DNA of 64,000 nucleotides from Bacteroidales bacterium (GCA_017934545.1 JAGBJI010000009.1:186001-250000); one strand, 5' to 3'. Positions 44,249 through 53,067 are shown, counted from the first letter of the stretch. The notes: a model not told the origin generated them from the letters alone. A program made the numbers and translations.

Positions 44249-45046
44249 ATGCAATCTTTTGAAAACAACAAAACTATAACCGCCGTTAAAATCAAAGAAA
44301 ACATAACGGAGAGTTGTTTCCGCAACTGTAACAACCTGCAAGAAGTCATAATAGAAAAAGGCGTAAAGTTTTTACCGCCTTTTTCTTTCAGTCTGTCGGG
44401 CGTAAAAGAAATTTCGCTGCCCGAAAGCGTTGAAACCATCGGACAATATGCGTTTGAAAAATGCGGCGGTTTGCAAATCGTAACACTGAAAGGCAAAACC
44501 GCACTGCAACAGGGAGCGTTTTACGGATGCCATGCGTTGAAAGAAATCAACGGATTGCAAAATGCAGATGAAATAGAGGCGGGTGCTTTTTGCGGATGCC
44601 GCTCGCTGCAAAGCGTAAAGCTGCCCGAATACATGCAAGATATAAAAGAATACACTTTTGCCTGTTGCCAAAACCTTGAATCCGTAAAATTCCCCGACGC
44701 ATTACGCCGCATAGGACGGCATGCCTTCCGTTTTTGCGAATCAATTGCAGAGTTACAACTTCCGCAAAGCGTTGAATTTATTGACAATTACGCTTTTGCT
44801 TCATGCTCTTCGCTCACTGAAGTAATCTTACCGCCAAATATAACACACATAGGCAGTTATGCTTTTGAAGACTGTCTGAACCTGCAACGCATTGTGTTGC
44901 CTGTGAATCTGAAAACAATAGGCAAAAGAGTTTTTTGGGGATGTGACAATCTTAAACAAGTGGTTTTCCAATCCCGTGTGCCTTTGTACGACAGGGTTCC
45001 GTTGTTTGACTGCAACTCCGATGTGCAGATAATCACCTCGTTTTAG
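44249..45046 (+). CDS. BspA-type leucine-rich-repeat protein
   Basis: 265 residues built of about nine LRR_5 (BspA/TpLRR) repeats of about 23 residues with the pattern xxLPxSVxxIGxYAFxxCxxL: LPESVETIGQYAFEKCGGLQ, LPEYMQDIKEYTFACCQNLE, LPPNITHIGSYAFEDCLNLQ. There is no signal peptide or anchoring motif, so it is probably cytoplasmic, unlike most BspA surface proteins. Starts on the base after the nadB stop, so translation is coupled. Binding partner unknown. Confidence 0.85.
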   Translation: MQSFENNKTITAVKIKENITESCFRNCNNLQEVIIEKGVKFLPPFSFSLSGVKEISLPESVETIGQYAFEKCGGLQIVTLKGKTALQQGAFYGCHALKEINGLQNADEIEAGAFCGCRSLQSVKLPEYMQDIKEYTFACCQNLESVKFPDALRRIGRHAFRFCESIAELQLPQSVEFIDNYAFASCSSLTEVILPPNITHIGSYAFEDCLNLQRIVLPVNLKTIGKRVFWGCDNLKQVVFQSRVPLYDRVPLFDCNSDVQIITSF

Positions 45047-45120
45047 AATATATTTTATTTTCAATACATTTTATTTCAGCCCCTTTTCCATTTACCGACG
45101 CCGAAATATTTTTCTACGCC

Positions 45121-45225
45121 GCCCTTTCTGAAAGTAATCCGAAAAAAAACTATTTTTTTAAGCCAAAAAATGTGGTTTTTTAATGCAAAAAATCAGATTT
45201 TTTTGCATTTACTTTCGCAAAGGGC
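45121..45225. repeat. 105-bp modular element E: words ACTAT, TGTGG, TCAGA
   Basis: Arms GCCCTTTCTGAAAGTAAT and TTTACTTTCGCAAAGGGC with outer GCC/GGC extensions. Words at 45149, 45171, 45193; linkers AAGCC and AATGC. Read on the other strand it is TCTGA, CCACA, ATAGT, the same word order as B and C. Between convergent genes. Confidence 0.9.
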
Positions 45226-45295
45226 GGCGGCATTGCGGCTGCGGGCGGCAACCGAAAGCAAAAAGGCATTAAAAAAATGTTAAAAAAACTTAATG

Positions 45296-46561
45296 TTATC
45301 TGATACTGCGGGCGGCAGTCATTGCGGTTGAAAATGCAATCTGCAGATTAAAACCGCCCGTGTCGGCGTCCAAATCCAAGAGTTCGCCCGTTATGTAAAG
45401 GTTTTTGATTTTGCGGCTCTCCATTGTATATTTGTCAACTTCCTTAAGCGAAACGCCTCCCATCGTTACAACGGCTTCACGCCATCCCATGTCGCCCACA
45501 ATCTCTTCTTTTCTGTCTTTCATGTACCAAAGCAACGATTCGGCGTTTTGCTGTGTCAGTTTGTAGCCCATGGTTCTGCTTTGGATGCGGCAAACCTCCA
45601 ACACATCCTGCGTCAACGGCTTTACAAACCATTTTCTTATAATTGAGGCGGCCTGTTCCGTACGCCGCTGGCGGAAAGTTTCCTTTATCTCGCCGTACAA
45701 TTTGTCTTTGTCCACTTTGGGCTTATAATCAATATTCAAAAACAATTTTTCGCCGCTGTCAAGTCTGCGTGCAATCTGACGGGAAAGCGTCAAAATGACG
45801 GGACCCGACACTCCGTACTCGTCAAGCATTATGTCGCCGTCTTTTGATGCGATGACCTTGCGGTGCGAATCCGTTATATTTACCCTGCAATTCTTTATCT
45901 CCGTGCCGTGTGCCGAAAGAGGATAACCGTTTTTAGTCCTTAACCCTACAAGTGCAGGAACGGGTGTAATGATGTGATGACCCAAAAGTTCCGCAATGCG
46001 GTATCCGTCGCCTTCCGAACCTGTTGTCGGATACGAACGGCCGCCAGTTGCCAATATAACGGCGTCGGCAAAGAAGTTTCCTTGGTTTGTTACCACACCT
46101 TTGGCTTTTGAATCCTGCGTTATCACATGGCGTACGTCGCAATTCTTTATTATCTTTACCCTGTTGTCGTTTTCTATCCCCTCAAGCAAGGCAAAAAACA
46201 TGTCGGCAGCCTTATTGCTTGCAGGATATACCCTTTGGCCTCTTTCTGTTTTGAGTTCAACGCCTTTGAATGTGAAAAAATCCATCAAAGACGTGTTGTC
46301 AAAAGCGTCAAACGAGGGTTCAAAAAATTCTTTGTCGGAAACACGGGCAAGAAAACTGTTTTTGTCCGAAGCATTTGTCAGATTGCACCTGCCTTTGCCC
46401 GTTATACGCAGTTTCAGTCCGCATTGGTGTTTTTTTTCCAACAACAAAACTTCACAATTTCTGTCTTTAAGACAGTTGGCTGCCATCAGGCCTGCGGCAC
46501 CTGCCCCTACGATGATTACTTTTCTCAATCCGCCGGAACGTTTACTTGTTTTCGTATCCAA
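45296..46561 (-). CDS. BaiN/YhiN (HI0933-like) flavoprotein
   Basis: 421 residues, NAD(P)/FAD-dependent oxidoreductase. VIIVGAGAAGLMAANCLKDR, LRITGKGRCNLTNASDK, ATGGRSYPTTGSEGDGYRIA, LDEYGVSGPVILTLSRQIAR, and the C-terminal FAD contact ITGELLDLDADTGGFNLQIA are all family marks. The substrate is not known (related BaiN enzymes act in bile-acid dehydroxylation, but most members are uncharacterised). Its start overlaps the era stop by 20 bases. Confidence 0.9.
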   Translation of the reverse strand: MDTKTSKRSGGLRKVIIVGAGAAGLMAANCLKDRNCEVLLLEKKHQCGLKLRITGKGRCNLTNASDKNSFLARVSDKEFFEPSFDAFDNTSLMDFFTFKGVELKTERGQRVYPASNKAADMFFALLEGIENDNRVKIIKNCDVRHVITQDSKAKGVVTNQGNFFADAVILATGGRSYPTTGSEGDGYRIAELLGHHIITPVPALVGLRTKNGYPLSAHGTEIKNCRVNITDSHRKVIASKDGDIMLDEYGVSGPVILTLSRQIARRLDSGEKLFLNIDYKPKVDKDKLYGEIKETFRQRRTEQAASIIRKWFVKPLTQDVLEVCRIQSRTMGYKLTQQNAESLLWYMKDRKEEIVGDMGWREAVVTMGGVSLKEVDKYTMESRKIKNLYITGELLDLDADTGGFNLQIAFSTAMTAARSIR

Positions 46562-47417
46562 AATATTTAAGGTCTTTGAGGTTATTCCGCCAATTGTTTC
46601 TGACTTTTACGAAAAGATTCAGATAAACGTGCTTTCCCGTAAAGGCTTCTATATCTTTGCGGGCTTCAATGCCCACTTTCTTTATCATTTGTCCCCCTTT
46701 ACCGATTATAATGTTCTTTTGGGATTCGCGTTCCACGTAAATAACGGCTGAAATCTTATCCATGTTGAATTCTTCCGAATAAGAGTCAATTGCAACCTCT
46801 GTACTGTAAGGAATTTCTTTGGAATAATTAAGCAGAATCTTCTCCCGTATGATTTCGGAGGCAAAAAAACGCATGCTTTTGTCCGTCAGCTCGTCTTGAG
46901 GGAAGTACGGCGGGTTTTCGGGCAGCACTTCAAGCAACGCATCCATAACCTTGTCCAAATTAAACCTCTCTTTAGCCGAAGCAGGTATGACACAGGCACG
47001 CGGAATCACGCCCTGCCAATAGTCAATCATCTGTTGCACGGTTTGTTGTTGCGAAAGGTCTATTTTGTTCACAACCAACACTACGGGAATGTCGGATTGG
47101 ATGATTTTTTCCAATATTTCATTGTTTTTCAACGTCTGTCCAATCTCGGTAACCACCAAAAAAACGTCGGCATCACTCAAAGCATTGTTTATAAACCCCA
47201 ACATATGCTGGTGAAGTTTATTCGCAGCGTTGACAATACCCGGTGTATCGGAAAAAATCATTTGAAAATCATCACCGTTCAATATTCCCATGATACGGTG
47301 TCTGGTTGTCTGGGCTTTGTAAGTGATAATACTCAAATTTTCCCCAACAAGAGCATTCATAAGGGTACTTTTGCCTACGTTGGGATTACCTATAATATTT
47401 ACAAATCCTGACTTCAT
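46542..47417 (-). CDS. era: GTPase Era
   Basis: 291 residues, 30S assembly GTPase that binds the 3' end of 16S rRNA. G1 GNPNVGKSTLMNALVG, G3 SDTPGIV, G4 VVNKIDLS, then the C-terminal KH domain YVERESQKNIIIGKGGQMIK. Lies directly downstream of tRNA-His on the same strand and overlaps the flavoprotein gene. Confidence 0.96.
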   Translation of the reverse strand: MKSGFVNIIGNPNVGKSTLMNALVGENLSIITYKAQTTRHRIMGILNGDDFQMIFSDTPGIVNAANKLHQHMLGFINNALSDADVFLVVTEIGQTLKNNEILEKIIQSDIPVVLVVNKIDLSQQQTVQQMIDYWQGVIPRACVIPASAKERFNLDKVMDALLEVLPENPPYFPQDELTDKSMRFFASEIIREKILLNYSKEIPYSTEVAIDSYSEEFNMDKISAVIYVERESQKNIIIGKGGQMIKKVGIEARKDIEAFTGKHVYLNLFVKVRNNWRNNLKDLKYFGYENK

Positions 47418-47426
47418 TATGTTAAG

Positions 47427-47501
47427 GGTATCTGGTGAGATTCGAACTCACGACCTACGGAACCACAATCCGGTATTCTAACCGACTGAACTACAGATAC
47501 C
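47427..47501 (-). tRNA. tRNA-His (anticodon GTG)
   Basis: 75 nt. The eight-pair acceptor stem GGTATCTG/CAGATACC includes the G-1:C73 pair that is diagnostic for tRNA-His. Anticodon loop TTGTGGT between CGGA and TCCG, T-arm with GTTCGAATC. CCA not encoded. Ends 9 bases before the era start. Confidence 0.95.
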
Positions 47502-47521
47502 GTCTTTATAATTTCAGTTTG

Positions 47522-47529
47522 CAAAATTA
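47522..47529 (-). promoter_or_regulatory. -7 box of tRNA-His/era
   Basis: CAAAATTA on + is TAATTTTG on minus, 20 bases before the tRNA; TAnnTTTG match. Confidence 0.65.
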
Positions 47530-47719
47530 CACATATTTACTTTACCTGCAAAGAAAATCGGAATAATTTTTTAAATTATTTTTATATCACCCTGATTTAC
47601 AGAATACAGTTTTTTTTTCATTACATTTTTCAACACTACATATATAAATTAAAAACAACAGTCTGCCCGCACCATTGCGTAACATCTCACAAAACCTATG
47701 TATACTTACTCTCTGCCGC

Positions 47720-47847
47720 ATTGTTTTCAAAGAACAAAATAAAAAAACATATGTATTTGAAATAAAAAACATATGTTTTTTGATTAAAATTCATATGTTT
47801 TTTTGAAAAAATACATATGTTTTTTATTTTTCTTTTCTGAAAAGGAT
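47720..47847. repeat. Four-unit CATATG array, copy 2 (22-bp period)
   Basis: CATATG at 47748, 47770, 47792 and 47814, exactly 22 bp apart, between A- and T-rich tracts. Inverted outer arms include TTTTCAAAGAACAAAATAAA on the left and TTTTTTATTTTTCTTTTCTG on the right. Nearly the same as the copy at 919-1046, down to the linkers. It lies between divergent tRNA-His and der. Confidence 0.87.
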
Positions 47848-47886
47848 AAGCAAAAAGTGCAATTTCACGGTTTTTATAAAATTTTG

Positions 47887-47894
47887 TAACTTTG
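47887..47894 (+). promoter_or_regulatory. -7 box TAACTTTG of der
   Basis: TAnnTTTG match followed by GCAAAAA, 25 bases before the ATG at 47919; it rules out the longer upstream frame. Confidence 0.75.
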
Positions 47895-47918
47895 CAAAAA
47901 TTTATTCATTTTACGGCC

Positions 47919-49232
47919 ATGAGCAATATAGTAGCAATAGTAGGAAGACCCAATGTAGGCAAAAGCACATTGTTTAACCGTTTGACAGGAACAAAAAGTG
48001 CGATTATTGACCCCACAAGCGGCGTAACACGCGACCGCCATTACGGCAAAAGCAATTGGAACGGCAAAGAGTTCAGCGTCATAGATACGGGCGGATATAT
48101 GGTCGGCGGGGACGATGTCTTTGAAAAAGAGATATGCCAACAGGTGCGTATTGCAATAGAAGAAGCCGATGCTATATTGTTTTTGGTGGACGCAAAGGAA
48201 GGTATCACCTCAATGGATGAAGATGTTGCCGACATTTTACGAAGAAGCAACAAACGCACATTATTAGTTGTCAACAAGGTAGACACCTTTGCCAAGTCTA
48301 TGGCAGCTCCCGAGTTTTATTCCTTGGGATTGGGCGAATTGTATGAAATATCCGCCGCCAACGGAAGCGGAACGGGTGAACTGCTTGACGAACTTGTCAA
48401 AGATTTTACGGCCGAAGAACAGTTTGACGACCCGTTGGACAACCTGCCGCATTTGGCCGTAGTGGGACGCCCCAACGTCGGTAAATCATCGTTTATCAAC
48501 ATGATAACCAACCAAGACCGCAATATTGTCAAAGACGTTGCAGGCACGACACGCGATTCTATAAACACCCGTTACAATCTGTTCGGTTTTGACTTTGTAA
48601 TCGTAGATACGGCGGGCTTGAGGAAGAAAAATGCCGTCAAAGAAAACATTGAGTTTTACTCCGTTATGCGTGCAATACGGTCGTTGGAGATGTCGGACGT
48701 ATGTATTTTGATTGTGGACGCTTCGGTAGGCTTTGATGCACAGGATTTAAACATTTTGTCTTTGTGCGAAAGGAACAACAAGGGCGTGGTTATCTGTGTC
48801 AACAAGTGGGACAAGATAGAAAAACAGACCAACACCATGAAAGTTTTCGAAGAACAGATAAGACAAAAGATTGCACCGTTCACCGACGTGCCTATAATCT
48901 TCACTTCGGTTATCAACAAACAGAGAATATTCAAAGTACTTGAGGCTGCAAGAACGGTATACGAAAACAGACAGAGAAAAATTCCTACTTCCAAACTGAA
49001 CGAAGACATTCTGCCTATCGTCAAAGAACAAAACCCTCCTGCAGAATACAAAGGCAAACGTGTCAAAATAAAATATATAACCCAACTGAAAACGCCTTAT
49101 CCGCAGTTTGTGTTCTATTGCAACCTGCCTCAATACGTCAAACAGGATTATATACGGTTTTGCGAGAACAAACTAAGGGAATTTTATGATTTCAACGGCG
49201 TTCCCGTCACGGTATATTTCAGAGAAAAATAA
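47919..49232 (+). CDS. der: Tandem GTPase Der (EngA)
   Basis: 437 residues, 50S assembly GTPase with two G domains: VAIVGRPNVGKSTLFNRLTG and VVGRPNVGKSSFINMITNQD, each with DTGGY or DTAGL (G3) and NKVD or NKWD (G4), followed by the KH-like C-terminal domain ending VPVTVYFREK. Start at 47919 (MSNIVAIVGRP) set by the promoter. Confidence 0.97.
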   Translation: MSNIVAIVGRPNVGKSTLFNRLTGTKSAIIDPTSGVTRDRHYGKSNWNGKEFSVIDTGGYMVGGDDVFEKEICQQVRIAIEEADAILFLVDAKEGITSMDEDVADILRRSNKRTLLVVNKVDTFAKSMAAPEFYSLGLGELYEISAANGSGTGELLDELVKDFTAEEQFDDPLDNLPHLAVVGRPNVGKSSFINMITNQDRNIVKDVAGTTRDSINTRYNLFGFDFVIVDTAGLRKKNAVKENIEFYSVMRAIRSLEMSDVCILIVDASVGFDAQDLNILSLCERNNKGVVICVNKWDKIEKQTNTMKVFEEQIRQKIAPFTDVPIIFTSVINKQRIFKVLEAARTVYENRQRKIPTSKLNEDILPIVKEQNPPAEYKGKRVKIKYITQLKTPYPQFVFYCNLPQYVKQDYIRFCENKLREFYDFNGVPVTVYFREK

Positions 49233-49257
49233 ACAAAAAGCGAATTGCGTATTAAAA

Positions 49258-49293
49258 AACAAGTCCCGTACATGTGTAAATACGGGACTTGTT
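49258..49293. terminator. Bidirectional terminator between der and pepD
   Basis: AACAAGTCCCGTA (49258-49270) pairs with TACGGGACTTGTT (49281-49293). T-rich on the right for der; the A run on the left serves the convergent dipeptidase gene. Confidence 0.85.
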
Positions 49294-49329
49294 TGGTTTT
49301 AAATCCTTGTTTATTCGGACAAAGGGTTG

Positions 49330-51045
49330 TTATTTGTCTTTAGGAGTTAAATCCTTTATAACTTTTCCGTGGTCTTTTACTATCATTCTGTACCATTGGT
49401 CTGAATAAGCAGGCTGGTCTGGGAATACACAATCGCCTTTGCGGTATCCCGTTTCAACGAATTTGCCGTCTTTTTCCTTTTTGATGTTGCCGTCAATGTA
49501 TTTTACAAGCAAATAATTGTAAAGGTCCGACCATGCTTGGAAGGTTTGTTCGCCTTTGGCTACGGAAAATGCCGTCAAAGTGTCGCACATTGCGTTTACA
49601 TCGTCCATATTCTTTACTTTGGCGTCAATCTGTGCCACTTGTTCTATATATGAATTCTCCAAACCGTTTTGTACTTTCTGCAAATCCTTAATCATGTCAA
49701 TCCATCTGGTGTATACATAGTTTGAAACCTGATTGAATTTCCAAAAAGCAGACGTCGGAGAGTATTCAACCATAGAACCGTTGCCTACTTCAAACGGATG
49801 AGGAACTTTGGATATTGAACCGTACATAGGAGTGTACACCGTAGTGTAAGTATCGTCCACTCCGAACCAAAGAATTCCCTTTGCTTTTTCAGGCATCCAA
49901 CTTCTGGTCTGGGCAACGAACGAAAATCCCGTTTGTTGTGTTGATGTAGCTCTTTCGTGTATGTAGTTTTCGCCGTCAACACTCCATGTCATAGGACGCC
50001 AACGGTAAGGACATTTGAAAGGACCTGCACCTAAATCCTGCGACATGTCCATCGGCGTTCCCTGATAGTAGTCACGCATCAAATCCATCACCTCTTTAAC
50101 GCTGAGTTTCTTATCCGGTTTAATCCAAAGCGGCATACGGTGCGAAAGATTCTTACCCATAGCGTAATCTTCGTACTCTTTCATATTGGAATTTACGCGG
50201 TTGAACATCGCATAAACCCTTGCTTCACATCCTCTGGCACCCGAAAAAGTCAACGGAGCGTAGGTATCGGAAAACGAAAACTCCGCATCTTTGCCGTTAA
50301 ACCATCCTTTGCTGCGGGCAAACGTAATTACGTCGTCGGCATATACGGTGGTAATGTTTTTATCAAATATTTTGTTGATGTTTTTGTACGATACGGAGGT
50401 GGTATTCTTCTTTTGTTCCAAAGGGAACGTGGTTATACGGGCTTGGTTTGCGTGTCCGCTCACGTAACCGTCGGGAATCATACGTGCAACCCACACTGCA
50501 CCTTTGTAACCCTTCCCTTTTCCGATGAGTTCCATTATCCAAACTTCGTCACCGTCCGCTATTGAGAAGCTTTCTCCCTCGGATACGTATCCGTAATCAT
50601 TCATAAAATCTGCAATTTGTTTGATTGCCTGACGTGCGGTCTTGCAACGCTGCAGCGTAAGGTAGATTAAACTGCCGTAATCTATGCCTTGCTCCTGATG
50701 CCAACACTCTTCCCTGCCGCCGTAAGTGGTTTCGCCGATGGTAAGACCCCATTCGTTCATGTTACCTACCGTTGTATAGGTCTGCGAAGCCTGCGGAATT
50801 TTGATTAACGGCTTGCCCGTGTCCCATTCTATGACTTGTATCATGGTTCCTGCGGGATATAATGCAGCACGGTTGTAATAAAGTTCGCCGTAAAGGGTGT
50901 GTGAGTCCGCTGCATAGGTAATCATCGTTGAGGCGTCCTTGGTTGCTCCCTTTGTGAAAAGGAAATTTGTGCATGCAAACGCCATTGTACTGCATGCAAA
51001 TGCGGCTGTAAACAAAAAGCCTGCTAAAAGATTTTTTCTTTTCAT
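49330..51045 (-). CDS. C69-family dipeptidase (PepD-like)
   Basis: 571 residues from ATG 51045 (MKRKNLLAGFLFTAAFACST). Signal peptide cleaved so that the Ntn-type nucleophile Cys of ACTNFLFTKGATKDAS becomes N-terminal. Further peptidase U34/C69 marks: WGLTIGETTYGGRE, GESFSIADGDEVWIMELIGK and YVSGHANQARITTFP. An exported dipeptidase for peptide nutrition. The extra 11 codons to 51078 would precede a good signal peptide and are rejected. Confidence 0.93.
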   Translation of the reverse strand: MKRKNLLAGFLFTAAFACSTMAFACTNFLFTKGATKDASTMITYAADSHTLYGELYYNRAALYPAGTMIQVIEWDTGKPLIKIPQASQTYTTVGNMNEWGLTIGETTYGGREECWHQEQGIDYGSLIYLTLQRCKTARQAIKQIADFMNDYGYVSEGESFSIADGDEVWIMELIGKGKGYKGAVWVARMIPDGYVSGHANQARITTFPLEQKKNTTSVSYKNINKIFDKNITTVYADDVITFARSKGWFNGKDAEFSFSDTYAPLTFSGARGCEARVYAMFNRVNSNMKEYEDYAMGKNLSHRMPLWIKPDKKLSVKEVMDLMRDYYQGTPMDMSQDLGAGPFKCPYRWRPMTWSVDGENYIHERATSTQQTGFSFVAQTRSWMPEKAKGILWFGVDDTYTTVYTPMYGSISKVPHPFEVGNGSMVEYSPTSAFWKFNQVSNYVYTRWIDMIKDLQKVQNGLENSYIEQVAQIDAKVKNMDDVNAMCDTLTAFSVAKGEQTFQAWSDLYNYLLVKYIDGNIKKEKDGKFVETGYRKGDCVFPDQPAYSDQWYRMIVKDHGKVIKDLTPKDK

Positions 51046-51088
51046 CTGTTTATGTGTGTTTGATTGATAATATTTCATTTATTATTTG

Positions 51089-51096
51089 CAAAGATA
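51089..51096 (-). promoter_or_regulatory. -7 box of the dipeptidase gene
   Basis: CAAAGATA on + is TATCTTTG on minus, 44 bases upstream of the start at 51045. Confidence 0.7.
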
Positions 51097-51138
51097 CGGA
51101 ATTATTTCGTAATACCAAATCCAAGCACCGCCCTATTG

Positions 51139-51744
51139 TCAGCGGTTTTTCTTTTTGTCCAAACGGTAAATCCATATATACCACAAGGCAAATATGATTA
51201 TATACATCACAGGCCGTGCTATCCAATCGTGAACGGGCTGAAACATGTCCCAATCAGCCGAACAAATCCATGCAAGCAACGCAACCCGCAAGCCGTTGAC
51301 CAATAACAAAACGACGCTTCCGCCGATAAACCACGCCGATTTGCCTTTCCACGCACCGCGGCACAGAACCATCACCAACAAATACTGAAGCAACTGTTTC
51401 ACACCGCTGCAATCCGACACTACTTCCATGTAACCATCGTAAATTTTAACCCCTGACGGCAGAGTATGGTAGAAAAAAAAGTATCCGGGTACCGCATCGT
51501 ACGGTTCTTTTATCACAAAACCCGCAAAAAACGCCGCAAGCCTGTACGCCAAAAGGCGGAAAAATTCAAAAACCTGTTGAGTGAACGGCCCGAAAAGCCA
51601 ATTGTTCATGTCCGAATGCCAATAAAGAAAATGAAAAACGATGGTTGCAACGGCTAAAAGGGCGGTATCTTTAAGGGTACGGCGGTTATTTTCCGATTGC
51701 AACAGCGAAACAATTCCGTTTTTCAGTGATTTTATTGCATTCAT
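51139..51744 (-). CDS. Exosortase/archaeosortase-family protein
   Basis: 201 residues from ATG 51744 (MNAIKSLKNG). About five membrane helices. The three catalytic positions of the exosortase family are visible: Cys in VVSDCSGVKQLLQYLL, Arg in LVNGLRVALLAW and His in FQPVHDWIARPV. Exosortases are membrane transpeptidase-like enzymes cutting C-terminal tripartite signals (PEP-CTERM type) on exported proteins. No obvious substrate or EPS locus is nearby, so it could be one of the orphan Bacteroidota types. It overlaps no gene and is divergent from pyrH. Confidence 0.83.
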   Translation of the reverse strand: MNAIKSLKNGIVSLLQSENNRRTLKDTALLAVATIVFHFLYWHSDMNNWLFGPFTQQVFEFFRLLAYRLAAFFAGFVIKEPYDAVPGYFFFYHTLPSGVKIYDGYMEVVSDCSGVKQLLQYLLVMVLCRGAWKGKSAWFIGGSVVLLLVNGLRVALLAWICSADWDMFQPVHDWIARPVMYIIIFALWYIWIYRLDKKKNR

Positions 51745-51773
51745 AACGGTTGCAAAATTATACAAAATATTCG

Positions 51774-51781
51774 TATCTTTG
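51774..51781 (+). promoter_or_regulatory. -7 box TATCTTTG of pyrH
   Basis: TAnnTTTG match followed by GCAAAG, 28 bases before the ATG at 51810; supports that start. Confidence 0.75.
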
Positions 51782-51809
51782 CAAAGATTACCAAAAACAC
51801 AGGAAAAAA

Positions 51810-52520
51810 ATGAAATACGGCAGAATTTTATTGAAGCTTTCTGGTGAAAGTTTGATGGGAGAACAGAGTTACGGCATAAGTTCTCAAATGCTTACTCTGT
51901 ATTGCAACGAGATAAAACGGGTGTATGAACAAGGCGTAGAGGCGGCTGTTGTCATCGGAGGGGGCAATATATACCGCGGAATGCAGGGTTCGGCCAAAGG
52001 AATGGACCGTGTGCAGGGCGATTACATGGGAATGATGGCTACAATCATCAATTCTTTGGCATTGCAAGGCGAATTGGAACGTCAGGGAGTGCCGACCGAG
52101 TTGTTCGGAGGGCTGAATATTGAACCTATATGCCGTTCTTTTTCAAGAAGACGTGCCGTTCAAGCCCTTGAAGCGAAGAAAGTCGTGATTATAGGCGGCG
52201 GAACAGGCAATCCGTTCTTCACTACCGACACGGCATCGGTCTTGCGGGCCATAGAAATCAAAGCAGACATCATACTGAAAGGCACAAGAGTGGACGGAGT
52301 CTACACTGCAGACCCTGAAAAAGACCCTTCGGCACAAAAATACAGCGTGCTTTCGTTTGACGAAGCGTTGAACAAAAAGCTGAAAATAATGGATTTGACC
52401 GCTTTTGCGTTGTGTCAGGAGAACAATTTGCCGATATACGTGTTTGATATGAACAAAGAAGGCAATTTGCAAAGCGTTGTACAGGGACAGGACATAGGAA
52501 CTCTGGTATGCAAACAGTAA
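51810..52520 (+). CDS. pyrH: UMP kinase
   Basis: 236 residues, amino-acid-kinase fold: MKYGRILLKLSGESLMGEQS, AAVVIGGGNIYRGMQGSAKG, VQGDYMGMMATIINSLALQG, GGGTGNPFFTTDTASVLRAI and KGTRVDGVYTADPEKDPSAQ. Phosphorylates UMP to UDP. Full length with the start set by the promoter at 51774. It overlaps the next gene by 13 bases. Confidence 0.97.
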   Translation: MKYGRILLKLSGESLMGEQSYGISSQMLTLYCNEIKRVYEQGVEAAVVIGGGNIYRGMQGSAKGMDRVQGDYMGMMATIINSLALQGELERQGVPTELFGGLNIEPICRSFSRRRAVQALEAKKVVIIGGGTGNPFFTTDTASVLRAIEIKADIILKGTRVDGVYTADPEKDPSAQKYSVLSFDEALNKKLKIMDLTAFALCQENNLPIYVFDMNKEGNLQSVVQGQDIGTLVCKQ

Positions 52521-52837
52521 GACGCAGAAGACGGAGCGGATATTACCGCACGCAAACGCGGAGAATAAAAATTTTTCCGGGCGTTTATGTCAACGTAGGG
52601 CAAAGCGGCGTCAGTCTGTCGCTGGGAAATCAATCGGCAAAGGCCACTGTCGGCAAAACAGGTACCAATTACACCGTCAAAGTACCCGGAACAGGCCTTT
52701 CATACCGCAAAAAAGTGTCCTCCAACGGTCAAAAAACGCAGGGCAAATCATGGATAAGCTACGCCATAACGGCATTGATAGCCGCCGTAGGCATAATCAG
52801 CAACAAAAAATCCAAGACCAAGACCTCTTCAAAATAG
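52508..52837 (+). CDS. DUF4236-like small protein
   Basis: 109 residues. Arg-rich start (MQTVRRRRRSGYY), then the DUF4236 pattern RIKIFPGVYVNVGQSGVSLS and KVPGTGLSYRKK, then one membrane helix (SWISYAITALIAAVGII) and a Lys/Ser tail. The function of DUF4236 is not known. It overlaps the pyrH stop in another frame, implying coupled translation. Confidence 0.75.
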   Translation: MQTVRRRRRSGYYRTQTRRIKIFPGVYVNVGQSGVSLSLGNQSAKATVGKTGTNYTVKVPGTGLSYRKKVSSNGQKTQGKSWISYAITALIAAVGIISNKKSKTKTSSK

Positions 52838-52858
52838 TTTTTTTCATATAAACCCCCT

Positions 52859-52909
52859 AACGGCTTTTTTTATCCGCCCCTTTTTTGAATAAAAAAAGCC
52901 GTTTTTTTA
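52859..52909 (+). terminator. Terminator of the pyrH-DUF4236 operon
   Basis: AACGGCTTTTTTTAT (52859-52873) pairs with ATAAAAAAAGCCGTT (52889-52903), followed by T5ATT. CCGCCCCTT in the loop resembles the arm of the 105-bp elements. Confidence 0.8.
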
Positions 52910-52922
52910 TTCAAACCCGTCT

Positions 52923-53067
52923 TATACATATATTATATATAGGTTTTAATTAAAAAAACTCCCCTATACATATATTATATATAGGTATAGTATTAAAAAA
53001 CCGTCTTATACATATATTATATATAGGTATAATGATAAAAATATGCACTGTACATTATATATATAGG
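52923..53067. repeat. 42-bp-period AT-rich palindromic array
   Basis: A near-palindrome, CATATATTATATATAGG preceded by TATA, occurs at 52923, 52965 and 53007, exactly 42 bp apart (2 x 21), with a degenerate fourth copy ending at 53067. Linkers contain A6-7 runs and CCGTC or CTCCC. Confidence 0.85.
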
